Shown here in pieces: positions 40,516 to 49,202 of a stretch of 53,015 nt of DNA. The stretch comes from Euryarchaeota archaeon SM23-78 (lineage in GTDB: Archaea > Nanobdellota > Nanobdellia > Woesearchaeales > SM23-78): assembly GCA_001595785.1 (NCBI GenBank), contig LSSJ01000020.1:1-53015 (forward strand). The letters run 5' to 3'. Both the position numbers and the translations under genes were made by a program. Every line of letters begins with the position of its first letter. Within the stretch, counting starts at the first letter, position 1. The notes beneath the pieces were generated by a model that was given only the letters and a program-made list of their open reading frames with translations, did not search any database and was not told the DNA's origin.

Positions 40516-41670
40516 ATGGAGAAACTCTACAACAAGAGCATAGAGGTTCTTAAGAGTGTGCAGTTAGAGAACGGTGGCTGTCTTGCTTCTCCTAAAGGAA
40601 CCAGATACCCTCATGTTTATACAAGAGACCATGCTTTTTGCACTCTTGGTTTTGTATCTGCTGGTTTGTTTGAGAATGCTAAGAAGGCTTTGGAGTTTGT
40701 GTGGGACAGGCAGCTTGATAATGGTACTTTTCCTCAGCGCTATGACTTAGAGGGAAGGGATTCTAGCTACAAGCCTTTGCAGGTTGGTGAGATTGGGCTG
40801 ATGACTGTTGCTTTGTACGAGTATATCAAGGCTACGAATGATTTGGGTTTTATTAAGAAGTATTGGGATAATCTTGAGAAGGGAATGAGTTATATTGAGA
40901 GCGATATTTCTAAGAATCGTGGTTTAGTGTACAGCCCTAATTCTATTCATGAGTTCCCTCCTTATGAAAATGGATGGGAAATATGGGCTAACGCTGTTAG
41001 CTACGGTGCTTTGCAAAGAGCTTATGAATTAGGTAAATTAATTCACAAAAAAACGAATTATAATGAATTAGCCAAAAGTATGAAGAATGGAATTAATAAT
41101 TATATGTGGAATTCAAGGGTTAAAAGTTATATTAAAACTATCAGGCTTAAGGATAGTAGTTCTGTTGCTACTGATGCTGATGCTAGCACTATTGGTTTGT
41201 CAGAGTTCGGAGTGATTGCTGATAATGAGGATAAGATGATACTCACTGTTAAGAGGCTTGAGAAGGAACTTTGGCATTCAGAACTAGGAGGTATTTGCAG
41301 ATATCCTAAGTATATTGGCAGGAATAATGGTGGCTGGGGTCCTTGGCCTCACTTTACATTAATGGTTGCTAAGCATTTTATTAGGCGTGGCATTAGAGAA
41401 GAGGCTAACATGTATCTGAAATGGGTGCTTGCCAACACGTATGACTTCTTAATTCCTGAACACATTGCTACCAAGGATGAGTTTGAGGATTATGTCCAGG
41501 ACTTCACAGAAGCAGGTATTCTTAGAGAGGACAGGCTGGTTATGATAGAGAATGTTAAGAAACATCCCAAGTTTATTAAGGAAGGCTTGGCTTTGGTTAC
41601 TATTCCTCTTGCCTGGCCTCATGCAGAGCTTATAAGGACCTGGAATTTATATAAGAGTAAGTTCTACTAA
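40516..41670 (+). CDS. GH15-like alpha/alpha-barrel glycoside hydrolase
   Basis: A 384-residue (alpha/alpha)6-barrel protein resembling the catalytic domain of GH15 glucoamylases: GGCLASPKGTRYPHVYTRDHAF, then QVGEIGLMTVALYEY and WEIWANAVSYGAL, with acidic residues in the usual places, and GGICRYPKY. No signal peptide, so it is cytoplasmic. Between a solute-phosphate phosphatase and a GpgS-like synthase it could hydrolyse or recycle glucosylglycerate or short glucans; this is inference. ATG 40516 is used; GAGGTGAGG lies about 25 nt upstream, further than usual. Confidence 0.78.
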   Translation: MEKLYNKSIEVLKSVQLENGGCLASPKGTRYPHVYTRDHAFCTLGFVSAGLFENAKKALEFVWDRQLDNGTFPQRYDLEGRDSSYKPLQVGEIGLMTVALYEYIKATNDLGFIKKYWDNLEKGMSYIESDISKNRGLVYSPNSIHEFPPYENGWEIWANAVSYGALQRAYELGKLIHKKTNYNELAKSMKNGINNYMWNSRVKSYIKTIRLKDSSSVATDADASTIGLSEFGVIADNEDKMILTVKRLEKELWHSELGGICRYPKYIGRNNGGWGPWPHFTLMVAKHFIRRGIREEANMYLKWVLANTYDFLIPEHIATKDEFEDYVQDFTEAGILREDRLVMIENVKKHPKFIKEGLALVTIPLAWPHAELIRTWNLYKSKFY

Positions 41671-41698
41671 AAGTCTACCAGTAGGGAAAAATAGAAAA

Positions 41699-41708
41699 CT
41701 ATATATAT
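41699..41708 (+). promoter_or_regulatory. TATA-like box of the GpgS-like gene
   Basis: ACTATATATATC lies 65-70 nt before ATG 41771, leaving a leader of about 40 nt without a strong SD. Confidence 0.4.
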
Positions 41709-41770
41709 CTGTTTTACCTAAAAGTAAGATAAAGTAATATAATTATAGTGGTAGCGCAGGTAAACAGAGA

Positions 41771-42982
41771 ATGAACATCAAAGCCTCCCTTGGTATGGAA
41801 AAAACAGATATTATCGTGGGAATACCAAGTTATAATGAGGAAGGCACTATAGACTTTGTGACCTGGCAGGTGGCGCGAGGCTTAAAAAAATTTTATTCTC
41901 AATATTCGTGTTTAATAATAAACGTTGATAATAATTCAAAAGATAATACTAAACATATCTTTTTAAACACAGACACCCAAGGCATACCAAAGGTGTATGT
42001 TACAACATCCCCAGGAGTAAAAGGAAAAGGCAATAACTTCTATAACTTGTTCAAGATTGTAAAAGAACTCAAGCCAAAAGCTGTAGCAGTTGTTGATGCT
42101 GACCTAAAAAGCATAACCCCTGAATGGATAAAAAAGCTGTGCCAACCCATACTTGAAGGATATGATCTTGCAACTCCTCTTTATGCAAGGCACAAATATG
42201 ATGGTACTATTACTAACAACATTGTTTATCCCTTAATTGTAGGCTTGTTCTGCAGAGACATAAGACAGCCTATAGGTGGAGACTTTAGTTTTTCAACCAG
42301 ACTAGCAGAGCACTGGCTTGAACAAGAGTGGAGTGAGACCATAAAGCAGTATGGTATAGACATCTTCATGACAACCCATGCCTTGCTAGGAAACTTTAAG
42401 GTGTGCTCAACAAGGCTTGGAGCAAAGATACACAAAGTAAAAGACCCTGGTGAGAGCCTAGGACCCATGTTCAAACAAGTAATAGGCACTCTATTTAGTA
42501 TACTTAATAAAAAACCAGAAGCTCTTCTTAACAGAGGAATAGCTCACACAACCATCTTTGGGGAGGAAGAGACACAAGAACCAGCAATGATGTGTATTAA
42601 CACAGAAAAGCTTAGGAAAACCTTTAACAATGGAATGAACAAATACAATGGTTTACTAAGAGAACACCTCTCAAAAGAAACTTATTCAGAACTAAGAGAA
42701 GTATGTCTTGAACTAGGGGGTCTTGATTCTGAGCTATGGACAAAAATCCTTTATGACCTGCTAGCTGCATATCCAAAAGCAGAGAGCAAAGAATTACTCA
42801 TAGAAGCAGTTCAACCACTATATTTTGGTAGGGTTTATTCATTTGCAAAAGAAACTGCTGGCATGCCTCATCACCAAGCAGAAGCAGAAGTAGTAAAGCA
42901 AGCAAATACCTTTTTCAAGCAAAGAGACTATGCACTTAGAAAATTAGTGGGAACCCCTGTTGTGAGAGAGATAAACCAATAA
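41771..42982 (+). CDS. Glucosyl-3-phosphoglycerate synthase-like glycosyltransferase (GT-A)
   Basis: The GT-A fold has VGIPSYNEEGTID (18-28), NVDNNSKDNT (51-60), a Lys/Gly loop GVKGKGNNF and the metal motif DAD (109-111) in VVDADLKSITPEWI, as in GpgS/GT81 enzymes. GGDFSFSTRL and a later IDIFMTTHAL match the acceptor site. GpgS transfers glucose from NDP-glucose to 3-phosphoglycerate. Length 403 aa fits. With the MPGP-type phosphatase upstream it would make glucosyl- or mannosylglycerate as an osmolyte. Confidence 0.82.
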   Translation: MNIKASLGMEKTDIIVGIPSYNEEGTIDFVTWQVARGLKKFYSQYSCLIINVDNNSKDNTKHIFLNTDTQGIPKVYVTTSPGVKGKGNNFYNLFKIVKELKPKAVAVVDADLKSITPEWIKKLCQPILEGYDLATPLYARHKYDGTITNNIVYPLIVGLFCRDIRQPIGGDFSFSTRLAEHWLEQEWSETIKQYGIDIFMTTHALLGNFKVCSTRLGAKIHKVKDPGESLGPMFKQVIGTLFSILNKKPEALLNRGIAHTTIFGEEETQEPAMMCINTEKLRKTFNNGMNKYNGLLREHLSKETYSELREVCLELGGLDSELWTKILYDLLAAYPKAESKELLIEAVQPLYFGRVYSFAKETAGMPHHQAEAEVVKQANTFFKQRDYALRKLVGTPVVREINQ

Positions 42983-43013
42983 ATATTTTAATACCTTCCT
43001 TCTATTTAAGCTT

Positions 43014-43386
43014 ATGCAAGAGATAATAAGAGATTTAATAATAATTGCAGTCCTCACCTTGTTCCCATTCCTAGAAAAAATTAATACATTTACTAAGATG
43101 GATTAAGTTCATTGATAAATTATATCATAAAACAATTAAGAGAGTGCAAAAGAAGAGCAAGAAATATGTTGAGAAGTACGGAGAGCTAGGATTAGCCATC
43201 TTCATAGGCATACCCCTGCCTGGCTCGGGGGTGTGGTCAGGAGCACTCGCAGCAAATATATTTGGATTAAAGTTCAGGAAGTATTTGGTAGCCAGTATTA
43301 TAGGAGTGCTAATAGCAGGAATCATGGTCACTATTATCATGGTATCAGGTGCAGAAGTGTTTGGAGTGTTTGTTAAGGCAGGGTGA
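43014..43386 (+). pseudogene. Decayed small multidrug export (COG2426) gene
   Basis: The 3' part (from about 43087, frame 1) encodes KKSKKYVEKYGELGLAIFIG, IPLPGSGVWSGALAANIFGL and GVLIAGIMVTIIMVSG, the conserved C-terminal half of the COG2426 membrane family. A separate 30-codon frame at 43014-43106 ends after FLEKINTFTKMD, and the matching sequence continues in the next frame (LRWIKFIDKL). Intact members have about 60 more N-terminal residues. So a deletion plus a frameshift near 43090-43105 appears to have broken the gene; a short product from GTG 43144 is possible. Confidence 0.7.
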
Positions 43387-43403
43387 AGTAGGAGAATTCA
43401 GAT

Positions 43404-45074
43404 TTAGTCACAAAAAAATTTATCAAATACTTCTTCATCAGTCATTCTCACTATTTCAGGAAGATTCTTCATTATTTCTGGTAAGTGTTTCTGAGCAGCT
43501 CGATATCCATATTGATGTTCAATTTCTCGAAGGTATTCAAAATAGTCGTCAACTTTTACTTCTCTAAGTGCGTCAGGCAGCCCCTTAAAGAATTTGTTTA
43601 CCACAGCAACTATCTCTTTTGCAGTAAGCTCAAACACCTTGGCTTTAAGGGTTTCTTTATCTGCGGCTTTAGCCAAAGCCACAAGGTCAGGGTGGGCTTT
43701 TAGAAACTCTTCTTTATAGGATTTATCCCATTCATTAATCTTTTTTCCTTGCAAATATTTCATATATTTATCTAATGAATATTTATAATCAAAAATTTCT
43801 TCTATTCCACCAATAGACTCGATGTGAAAATACATGTATATCTTTCTTTCTAATATATCATCAGATTCATGCCCCCACCCCTTTAAGTCATTAATAATAT
43901 CATATATTTCATCCTCATACTTTGAAAACTCTTCCTTTGTTTTAATAACCTTGCTTCCAAGTTCTTGTGCTTTTTTTATTGCTGGTCCAATTTTTTCTTT
44001 AATCATTTCTTCTCTTCTTTTTCTCTCTGTTTCTTTAGCTTTCTCATCAAAGAGTTCATACGACAACTTAATAGAAGGATTAAAAGCATCTCTAAAAACA
44101 TACCTACCTATCCATCCAAAGAACTCGTGTACCATGCGATAATGCATAAATCGTCCGCGCTGATGCTCTAAGCGGTCAACTAAATAATCTGCGTACCTAT
44201 CATAATACCTTTTTTTCCTTTTTTCATCTAAACTATCATAATCCACTTTTGTCATTAACTTCTCTCTAAAGATATGGCCTATCTCTTCACCTAGAGTCTC
44301 GATTAATGCTAAGTGATTTTCTTGTACCAAGTAAAGTGAAAATTGAACAATAGAAAGACTTACATCATTACCTTCAAATGTTGAGACTGAACTCAAATTA
44401 TGATCAAAATAAAGATTAAACTTTAAGCCAGGTTTTTCTACACCAGAGCCTTCTTTAGAATCAGGACTCACACCATACTTCTTTGCCATTTTAGGAAAAG
44501 CTTCATGAATAATCCTCCTTAAACCTATTGTTGCCTGAGTGGTTGGTTGTGACATTATATATTCAAAATAATTTCCTTTTTCTAAAACTTCAATTGCATT
44601 GTATTCATACAGAGTCTCTTCTAAATCATCTGCTACTTCCGTATTTTTTATAATAAAAGCCCTAAAATCCTTTGGCCGAAGCTCTATGTTAACATCACTA
44701 ATATCAACCACTTCTAACCCCTCATCAACATGAAAATACAAAGAGTCCCTTATATCTTGTCTAAGGTTATCCAACTCTTGTTCAGACTTCCAGCCCTGAT
44801 TTTTAACTGCATAGATTAAATCATGAAATGTTTGCGGCTTAATTTTACCACCAACTTTACTGAATCTCATCAACAACCATTTACTTTCATTATTTAGTGA
44901 TCTGTTCTCATAAACACCCGGCTGCCACAACATTGCATAGCAAAGGTCTGGTTTGGTTTTAGAAGGAGCAAATTCAATAACAGAAAAGTTATCAGAACCT
45001 ATGAAATAATCAATAGTATCTTTAAATATATCTTTATGAATACCATGCTTTGCCACAATGTCTGATAATTCCAT
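43404..45074 (-). CDS. Large orphan protein with EExxH zincin-like motif
   Basis: The 556-residue protein has no recognised family. Near residues 264-276 it reads ETLGEEIGHIFREKL: an EExxH variant of the HExxH metallopeptidase motif. It is followed about 70 residues later by HYRMVHEFFGWIGRY, which could supply further ligands. The rest is highly charged and helical (KAKETERKRREEMIKEKIG), suggesting coiled coils. It has no signal peptide or TM segment. It is a single gene convergent with the decayed exporter and divergent from the MoxR gene. It may be a degenerate or novel peptidase-like protein. Confidence 0.72.
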   Translation of the reverse strand: MELSDIVAKHGIHKDIFKDTIDYFIGSDNFSVIEFAPSKTKPDLCYAMLWQPGVYENRSLNNESKWLLMRFSKVGGKIKPQTFHDLIYAVKNQGWKSEQELDNLRQDIRDSLYFHVDEGLEVVDISDVNIELRPKDFRAFIIKNTEVADDLEETLYEYNAIEVLEKGNYFEYIMSQPTTQATIGLRRIIHEAFPKMAKKYGVSPDSKEGSGVEKPGLKFNLYFDHNLSSVSTFEGNDVSLSIVQFSLYLVQENHLALIETLGEEIGHIFREKLMTKVDYDSLDEKRKKRYYDRYADYLVDRLEHQRGRFMHYRMVHEFFGWIGRYVFRDAFNPSIKLSYELFDEKAKETERKRREEMIKEKIGPAIKKAQELGSKVIKTKEEFSKYEDEIYDIINDLKGWGHESDDILERKIYMYFHIESIGGIEEIFDYKYSLDKYMKYLQGKKINEWDKSYKEEFLKAHPDLVALAKAADKETLKAKVFELTAKEIVAVVNKFFKGLPDALREVKVDDYFEYLREIEHQYGYRAAQKHLPEIMKNLPEIVRMTDEEVFDKFFCD

Positions 45075-45134
45075 TTTTCAGTGGTAAAAAGATTAAGTAT
45101 ATATGCTTTGCGGTGGTTAGTGGGGTTTGTAAAA

Positions 45135-45143
45135 CTTTATAAA
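45135..45143 (+). promoter_or_regulatory. TATA box of the MoxR-like gene
   Basis: CTTTATAAA is centred about 30 nt before ATG 45169. The out-of-frame ATG at 45162 opens only a 17-codon frame. Confidence 0.6.
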
Positions 45144-45168
45144 CCCCTCTTTCTTCCCTTAATGGCAT

Positions 45169-46161
45169 ATGCTATCAGAACAATTCAAGAACAAGCTGTT
45201 GGAATCAGATTTTGAAGATATATTGGGCCAGAATAGAGTTAAGGCTCAGCTAAAGAGACATATTATTCTGGTGGGGCAGCCTGGTATTGGCAAGACTACT
45301 TTGGCTAAGAATGTTGCTAAGCTTATGCCTGAGAAGACTGTTTGTGAGTGTAGTTTTAATTGTTTGCCTGATAATCCTTGTTGTCCTGAGTGCTTGGAAA
45401 AAAAGAAGAAAGGACAAAAAATAAGAACAAAAACCTTGAAAGGCAAGGACTTGTTTGTTAGGGTGCAGGGAAGCCCTGACCTAACAGCAGAAGACCTTAT
45501 TGGTGATATTGATCCTGTGAAAGCATTAAAGTTTGGTCCTCTTAGTGTTGAGGCTTTTAGTCCTGGAAAAATCTTTAAGGCTAATCAAGGGGTTATGTTC
45601 TTTGATGAAATTAATAGGTGCAGTGAGAAGCTTCAGAATGCTCTTCTTCAGGTCTTGGAAGAAAAGAAAATCACAATCGGCAGTTACTCATTTGACTTTG
45701 ATGTAAGCTTTATATTCATAGGCACTATGAACCCTGATGATAAAAGCACAGAGCCGCTCAGTGATGTGTTTTTGGATAGGTTTGACTTAATATATATGGA
45801 ATACCCTGAAACCACAGAGCTAGAAGTTGAGATTGTTAGAAAGTCTGGTAAACAGATTGTTGAGTTTCCAAATCAATTATTATTTAATGTTATTCAGTTC
45901 ATTCGCGATTTAAGAGCTGATACTGATGTTGAGAAAAAGCCTAGTGTAAGGGCAAGCCTTGGCTTGTATGAAAGAGCTCAGAGCAATGCCTACATTAAGA
46001 GTAAGAACAAGGTATCACTCAAGGATGTCCAAGATGTTATTGTAAGTGTGCTCAGCCACAGGATTGGTCTTAAGCCAAGTATCAAGTTCTTGAAAACTCC
46101 TGAAGATTATATTAAGGAGGAGTTTGAAAAGTTTTCTAACCAGATGGGTGGTGGCCGGTAG
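45169..46161 (+). CDS. MoxR/ChlI-like AAA+ ATPase with cysteine cluster
   Basis: An AAA+ protein of the MoxR/Mg-chelatase branch: Walker A GQPGIGKT (36-43), Walker B VMFFDEIN, sensor 1 FIGTMNPDD, and the arginine-finger region SDVFLDRFD. The helix-2 insert (SPDLTAEDLIGDIDPVKAL) is typical. An unusual loop after Walker A holds six cysteines at 59, 61, 65, 71, 72 and 75 (CECSFNC...CCPEC), likely a zinc or Fe-S site. The VWA-domain gene overlaps the 3' end, forming a chaperone pair as in BchI/BchD or MoxR/CoxE. Confidence 0.9.
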   Translation: MLSEQFKNKLLESDFEDILGQNRVKAQLKRHIILVGQPGIGKTTLAKNVAKLMPEKTVCECSFNCLPDNPCCPECLEKKKKGQKIRTKTLKGKDLFVRVQGSPDLTAEDLIGDIDPVKALKFGPLSVEAFSPGKIFKANQGVMFFDEINRCSEKLQNALLQVLEEKKITIGSYSFDFDVSFIFIGTMNPDDKSTEPLSDVFLDRFDLIYMEYPETTELEVEIVRKSGKQIVEFPNQLLFNVIQFIRDLRADTDVEKKPSVRASLGLYERAQSNAYIKSKNKVSLKDVQDVIVSVLSHRIGLKPSIKFLKTPEDYIKEEFEKFSNQMGGGR

Positions 46162-47350
46162 CATAGAGCCAGTAGAGTATAAGCGTGGCAAAGAAAAGTT
46201 TTCTAAGCTTGAAAAAGCAGAGGAGCTTAGTGGAAAACTCTCAAAACAGCAAAAAGAGAATAAGTTGATGCATAGTGTTCTTGAAAGTGACAAAGAAATA
46301 ATTGAAGAAGGAAAACTACTAACTGAGAGTGTTAATCAGAATCTTTCAAGCTTTGTGCCAGACCTTATCTTCAAGAACCTTGTTAATGATTACAAGCTTG
46401 CAAAGCAGTTGTATGGAGAAGTCATTATCAGGAAACTAACTGGCTATGACCCTGGTTTTGTTGAAAAAAATATTAAGATACCAGAGTTCAGAGAAGAGCT
46501 GAAAAAAAATATTGAGGAGAACATTAAGAAGCTTAAACAAAAGGATTTGCTTAACAAAGGAGGAGAGATAACAGACCAAGGTCTGAAATTAAGTTCTCTT
46601 ATTCTTTACACAGAAGAGCTTGATAAATTAAGAATAAAAGGGCTTGGTGAAAAAAAAGAAAAGAAAAAAGATATTTATGGTGATAAAAAGGATTATGTTC
46701 CTTATAAAAAAACAAGATATCGTGATATTGCTGTTAGGCAGAGTGTTAAAACAGCTATTAGAAGACAGCACACCCAGCTTTTAAAAGAAGATTTGCGTAT
46801 TTTTGAAAGACAAAAAAAAGGAGGCATAAGCATAATCTATGCTCTTGATGCAAGTGGAAGTATGAAAGGAGAAAAGATAGGAGTGGGTAAAAGAGCAGGG
46901 GTTGCTCTTGCCTACAAAGTCATCAATGAGAAGAACAAAGTCGGCCTTATTGTTTTTGGAGAAGACGTAAAAAAAATTGTTCCTCCAACCCTTGACTTTG
47001 ATGACATATTAAGAAGCATTACAAGTATTAGAGCAAGAGCAGAGACAGATATTGCAAAGACAGTTCAAAAGGCTATTGAGCTCTTCGGGGCTAGCAAAGA
47101 AACAAAGCACCTGATTCTGCTTACAGATGTACTTCCAACTAAAGGCAAAAAGCCTGAGGAGGAAACCCTCAGAGCAGTAAGCATAGCTAGGGATCAGGAT
47201 ATCACAATATCTGTGGTTGGAATAAACCTAGATAAACAAGGAGAAAAACTTGCAAAAAGGATTATAGAGATAAGCGATGGCAGGTTGTACACAGTGAAGA
47301 ACCTTGAAGTATTAGATACTGTTATACTTGAGGATTATTATATGGTTTAG
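46124..47350 (+). CDS. VWA-domain protein, partner of the MoxR ATPase
   Basis: A helical N-terminal region of about 230 residues with a basic linker precedes a von Willebrand A domain carrying the MIDAS motif DASGSMKG (D242, S244, S246) and later Thr/Asp ligands (ETDIAKT, LLTDVLP). Such proteins work with MoxR ATPases as metal-ion-dependent chelatase-like or chaperone complexes. The start is uncertain: TTG 46124 with AAGGAGG 3 nt upstream, or GTG 46142/46145; both overlap the ATPase gene. The 3' end overlaps a convergent gene by 29 bp. Confidence 0.85.
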   Translation: MKSFLTRWVVAGSIEPVEYKRGKEKFSKLEKAEELSGKLSKQQKENKLMHSVLESDKEIIEEGKLLTESVNQNLSSFVPDLIFKNLVNDYKLAKQLYGEVIIRKLTGYDPGFVEKNIKIPEFREELKKNIEENIKKLKQKDLLNKGGEITDQGLKLSSLILYTEELDKLRIKGLGEKKEKKKDIYGDKKDYVPYKKTRYRDIAVRQSVKTAIRRQHTQLLKEDLRIFERQKKGGISIIYALDASGSMKGEKIGVGKRAGVALAYKVINEKNKVGLIVFGEDVKKIVPPTLDFDDILRSITSIRARAETDIAKTVQKAIELFGASKETKHLILLTDVLPTKGKKPEEETLRAVSIARDQDITISVVGINLDKQGEKLAKRIIEISDGRLYTVKNLEVLDTVILEDYYMV

Positions 47351-48032
47351 ATTGTTTACTTTTGCATTTCTGTATAAAATACTTGAAAAGTTTAAAGAAA
47401 AAAGGCTTATGCAACAATGTTTCTGGATGGAACTGAACTCCAATAACAGGGCTGCCTTTTTTATTTTCAAAAGCCTCAACAAAACCGTCAATACTTTTAG
47501 CTGATACTTGAAAATAAGTAGGCACTGAACAAATCCCTTTGTGATGATTGCTATTCACCTTTATTTTATCACACCGAGCAAGTTTTCTAAGGAAACTCCC
47601 TTTTAATAAATTAATTGAGTGGAATGCTTTTTGATGATTTATCTTTTGAATCTTTGTAATATCATTTATTATTTCACCACCAAAAACATCAATCAGCATC
47701 TGAGCTCCTCTGCAAATTCCAAAAACAGGTTTCCTAGCTTTTACAATTTGCATAATAAGCTTTTTTTCAAAAGCATAGCGTTTAGGATTTGTAAAAGACA
47801 ATGGTTTATTAACAAATTTTTTTGGGTTTGCGCCTTTGTCATAGATTCCGCCGCCCACAAGAAGAAAACCAGCAATCATTTGAAATAAATTTTTATCTAT
47901 ATCAGAATATGATAGTAATATAGGAATAGCGCCTGCTTTACTTATGGCTTTAACATAATTACTGTTAACAATATGGCTTTCATCATGTCCTTTTTTTACT
48001 AAGTCAGGTAAAATACCTATTAAGGGCTTCAA
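47322..48032 (-). CDS. Class I glutamine amidotransferase-like hydrolase (peptidase C26, PuuD-like)
   Basis: The 236-residue GATase fold has the nucleophile elbow FGICRGAQ and the catalytic HPE in GVQFHPETL. The oxyanion strand LLVGGGIYDKG fits gamma-glutamyl-gamma-aminobutyrate hydrolase (PuuD) relatives, which cleave gamma-glutamyl amides. It starts with TTG after GGTGG, 9 nt behind the Lrp-type regulator, so the two form an operon. It is divergent from an ATP-grasp ligase unit; ligation and hydrolysis of a gamma-glutamyl-type bond could be opposite steps (inference). Confidence 0.88.
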   Translation of the reverse strand: MKPLIGILPDLVKKGHDESHIVNSNYVKAISKAGAIPILLSYSDIDKNLFQMIAGFLLVGGGIYDKGANPKKFVNKPLSFTNPKRYAFEKKLIMQIVKARKPVFGICRGAQMLIDVFGGEIINDITKIQKINHQKAFHSINLLKGSFLRKLARCDKIKVNSNHHKGICSVPTYFQVSAKSIDGFVEAFENKKGSPVIGVQFHPETLLHKPFFFKLFKYFIQKCKSKQSKPYNNPQV

Positions 48033-48041
48033 TTAACCACC

Positions 48042-49028
48042 TTATCTATGTTTTTCTATCTCCTCAAAATGATTCTTTGGCACAAACCTTAATTCTTCTA
48101 TTTTTAAAACTTTCATTATTTCAAAATCAGATATCATGTTTTCATATTTTTCTCTTATTTCTGTGAGAAATTTATTAAAATCCTTACTACCAGCACACTC
48201 TGTTGTTATTATCAAATCCCATTCTCCAAAACATTTCACAATCCCCACGACAGAAGGGTGTTCTCTACAAAAAGAAACAATCTGATCTTCTATTAGTAAC
48301 GCATGCTGATATTTGATAAAGAGTTTGTTGCATGTCAAACCTGCTTTCTCAAAATCAATGACTGGTTTAAACCCACGAATCAACTCTTCATCTTTCATGT
48401 AGTTAATAGCTTTGGTTATTGTCAAAAAACTCAGCCCTGTTTTTTTCGATATTTCCTTGATTTTGATTAAAGGATTCTCAAGAAGCAATCTACATATTTT
48501 CATCTGATTCTCAGTAAGATCTATCCTCCCCCTGTCTCCTCCCACAATAACATATTGTTTTTCAGAACTTTTTGAACCAAGCAAGTGACTCCTTGTAAAA
48601 CTATAAGTAACTACTGTTGTTATAATCATATCGTTCCTGATAACATTCTTATTATCCATCTTAACTTTTCTTAAGAGTTTGTTAAAGTAAGAAGGATTTG
48701 GGGCTAAAAACACAGCGTAAACATCCCATTTGCCTTCTAGAAGCTCAAATCTAGACAACTCTGGTACTTTTTTAAGATTATCAAGAAAGTTGTCTAGATC
48801 TGTTTTCTTAGTATAAAATAATCTAAAAAGAACTATATAAGAATTTAAATCAAATCTGCTGTAATCAAAAATGGTTGAAAAGCCTTGAATAATGTTCTTT
48901 TCTAAGAGTTGATGCATTACATAACTAACCATCTGCTGACTTGTTCGACAACTTCTGGCAATGTTTGATAAAGTTTCTCTTGCATTAAGGTCGAGTTCAT
49001 ATAATATTTTTTTGTATAATCTCCTCAT
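48042..49028 (-). CDS. Duplicated Lrp/AsnC-type transcription regulator
   Basis: Two full Lrp-like units in one chain: winged HTH LDLNARETLSNIARSCRTSQ (about 13-32) plus RAM-like domain, then a second HTH (IDLTENQMKICRLLLENPLI, about 168-187) and a second ligand domain ending KVLKIEELRF. Single Lrp proteins are about 150 aa; this one is 328. Lrp regulators sense amino acids. The gene is divergent from the OCD/ATP-grasp operon across a 174-nt region with inverted repeats, which suggests it controls both sides. Confidence 0.88.
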   Translation of the reverse strand: MRRLYKKILYELDLNARETLSNIARSCRTSQQMVSYVMHQLLEKNIIQGFSTIFDYSRFDLNSYIVLFRLFYTKKTDLDNFLDNLKKVPELSRFELLEGKWDVYAVFLAPNPSYFNKLLRKVKMDNKNVIRNDMIITTVVTYSFTRSHLLGSKSSEKQYVIVGGDRGRIDLTENQMKICRLLLENPLIKIKEISKKTGLSFLTITKAINYMKDEELIRGFKPVIDFEKAGLTCNKLFIKYQHALLIEDQIVSFCREHPSVVGIVKCFGEWDLIITTECAGSKDFNKFLTEIREKYENMISDFEIMKVLKIEELRFVPKNHFEEIEKHR

Positions 49029-49062
49029 ATTTTTTAAAAAATAACATCAATATATAAATTTT

Positions 49063-49180
49063 GTTAATTTTCACAAAAAAAATTAACGAAATTATTTTAT
49101 AAATATGATATGGTTACACACTAATAGTAAGATGGGATTTTCTCACACCTACCCCCATTAAATATCATCTTATTATATAA
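49063..49180. promoter_or_regulatory. Divergent control region with two inverted repeats
   Basis: GTTAATTT (49063-49070) pairs with AAATTAAC (49080-49087), an AT-rich palindrome of Lrp-operator style near the regulator start. TAAGATG (49128-49134) pairs with CATCTTA (49166-49172), overlapping the TATA element TATTATATAA (49171-49180) of the OCD gene. A minus-strand TATA (TTTATATATTGATG) lies at about 49046-49058. The OCD ATG is about 27 nt from its TATA, so leaderless. Confidence 0.5.
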
Positions 49181-49202
49181 CAGTTATGGAAAAGAAGAAA
49201 AA

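Noticed and set aside
40307-40543. 78-codon plus-strand frame through the element at 40.4 kb
   Set aside because: It is read across perfect inverted repeats, overlaps two real genes and shows no protein-like composition.
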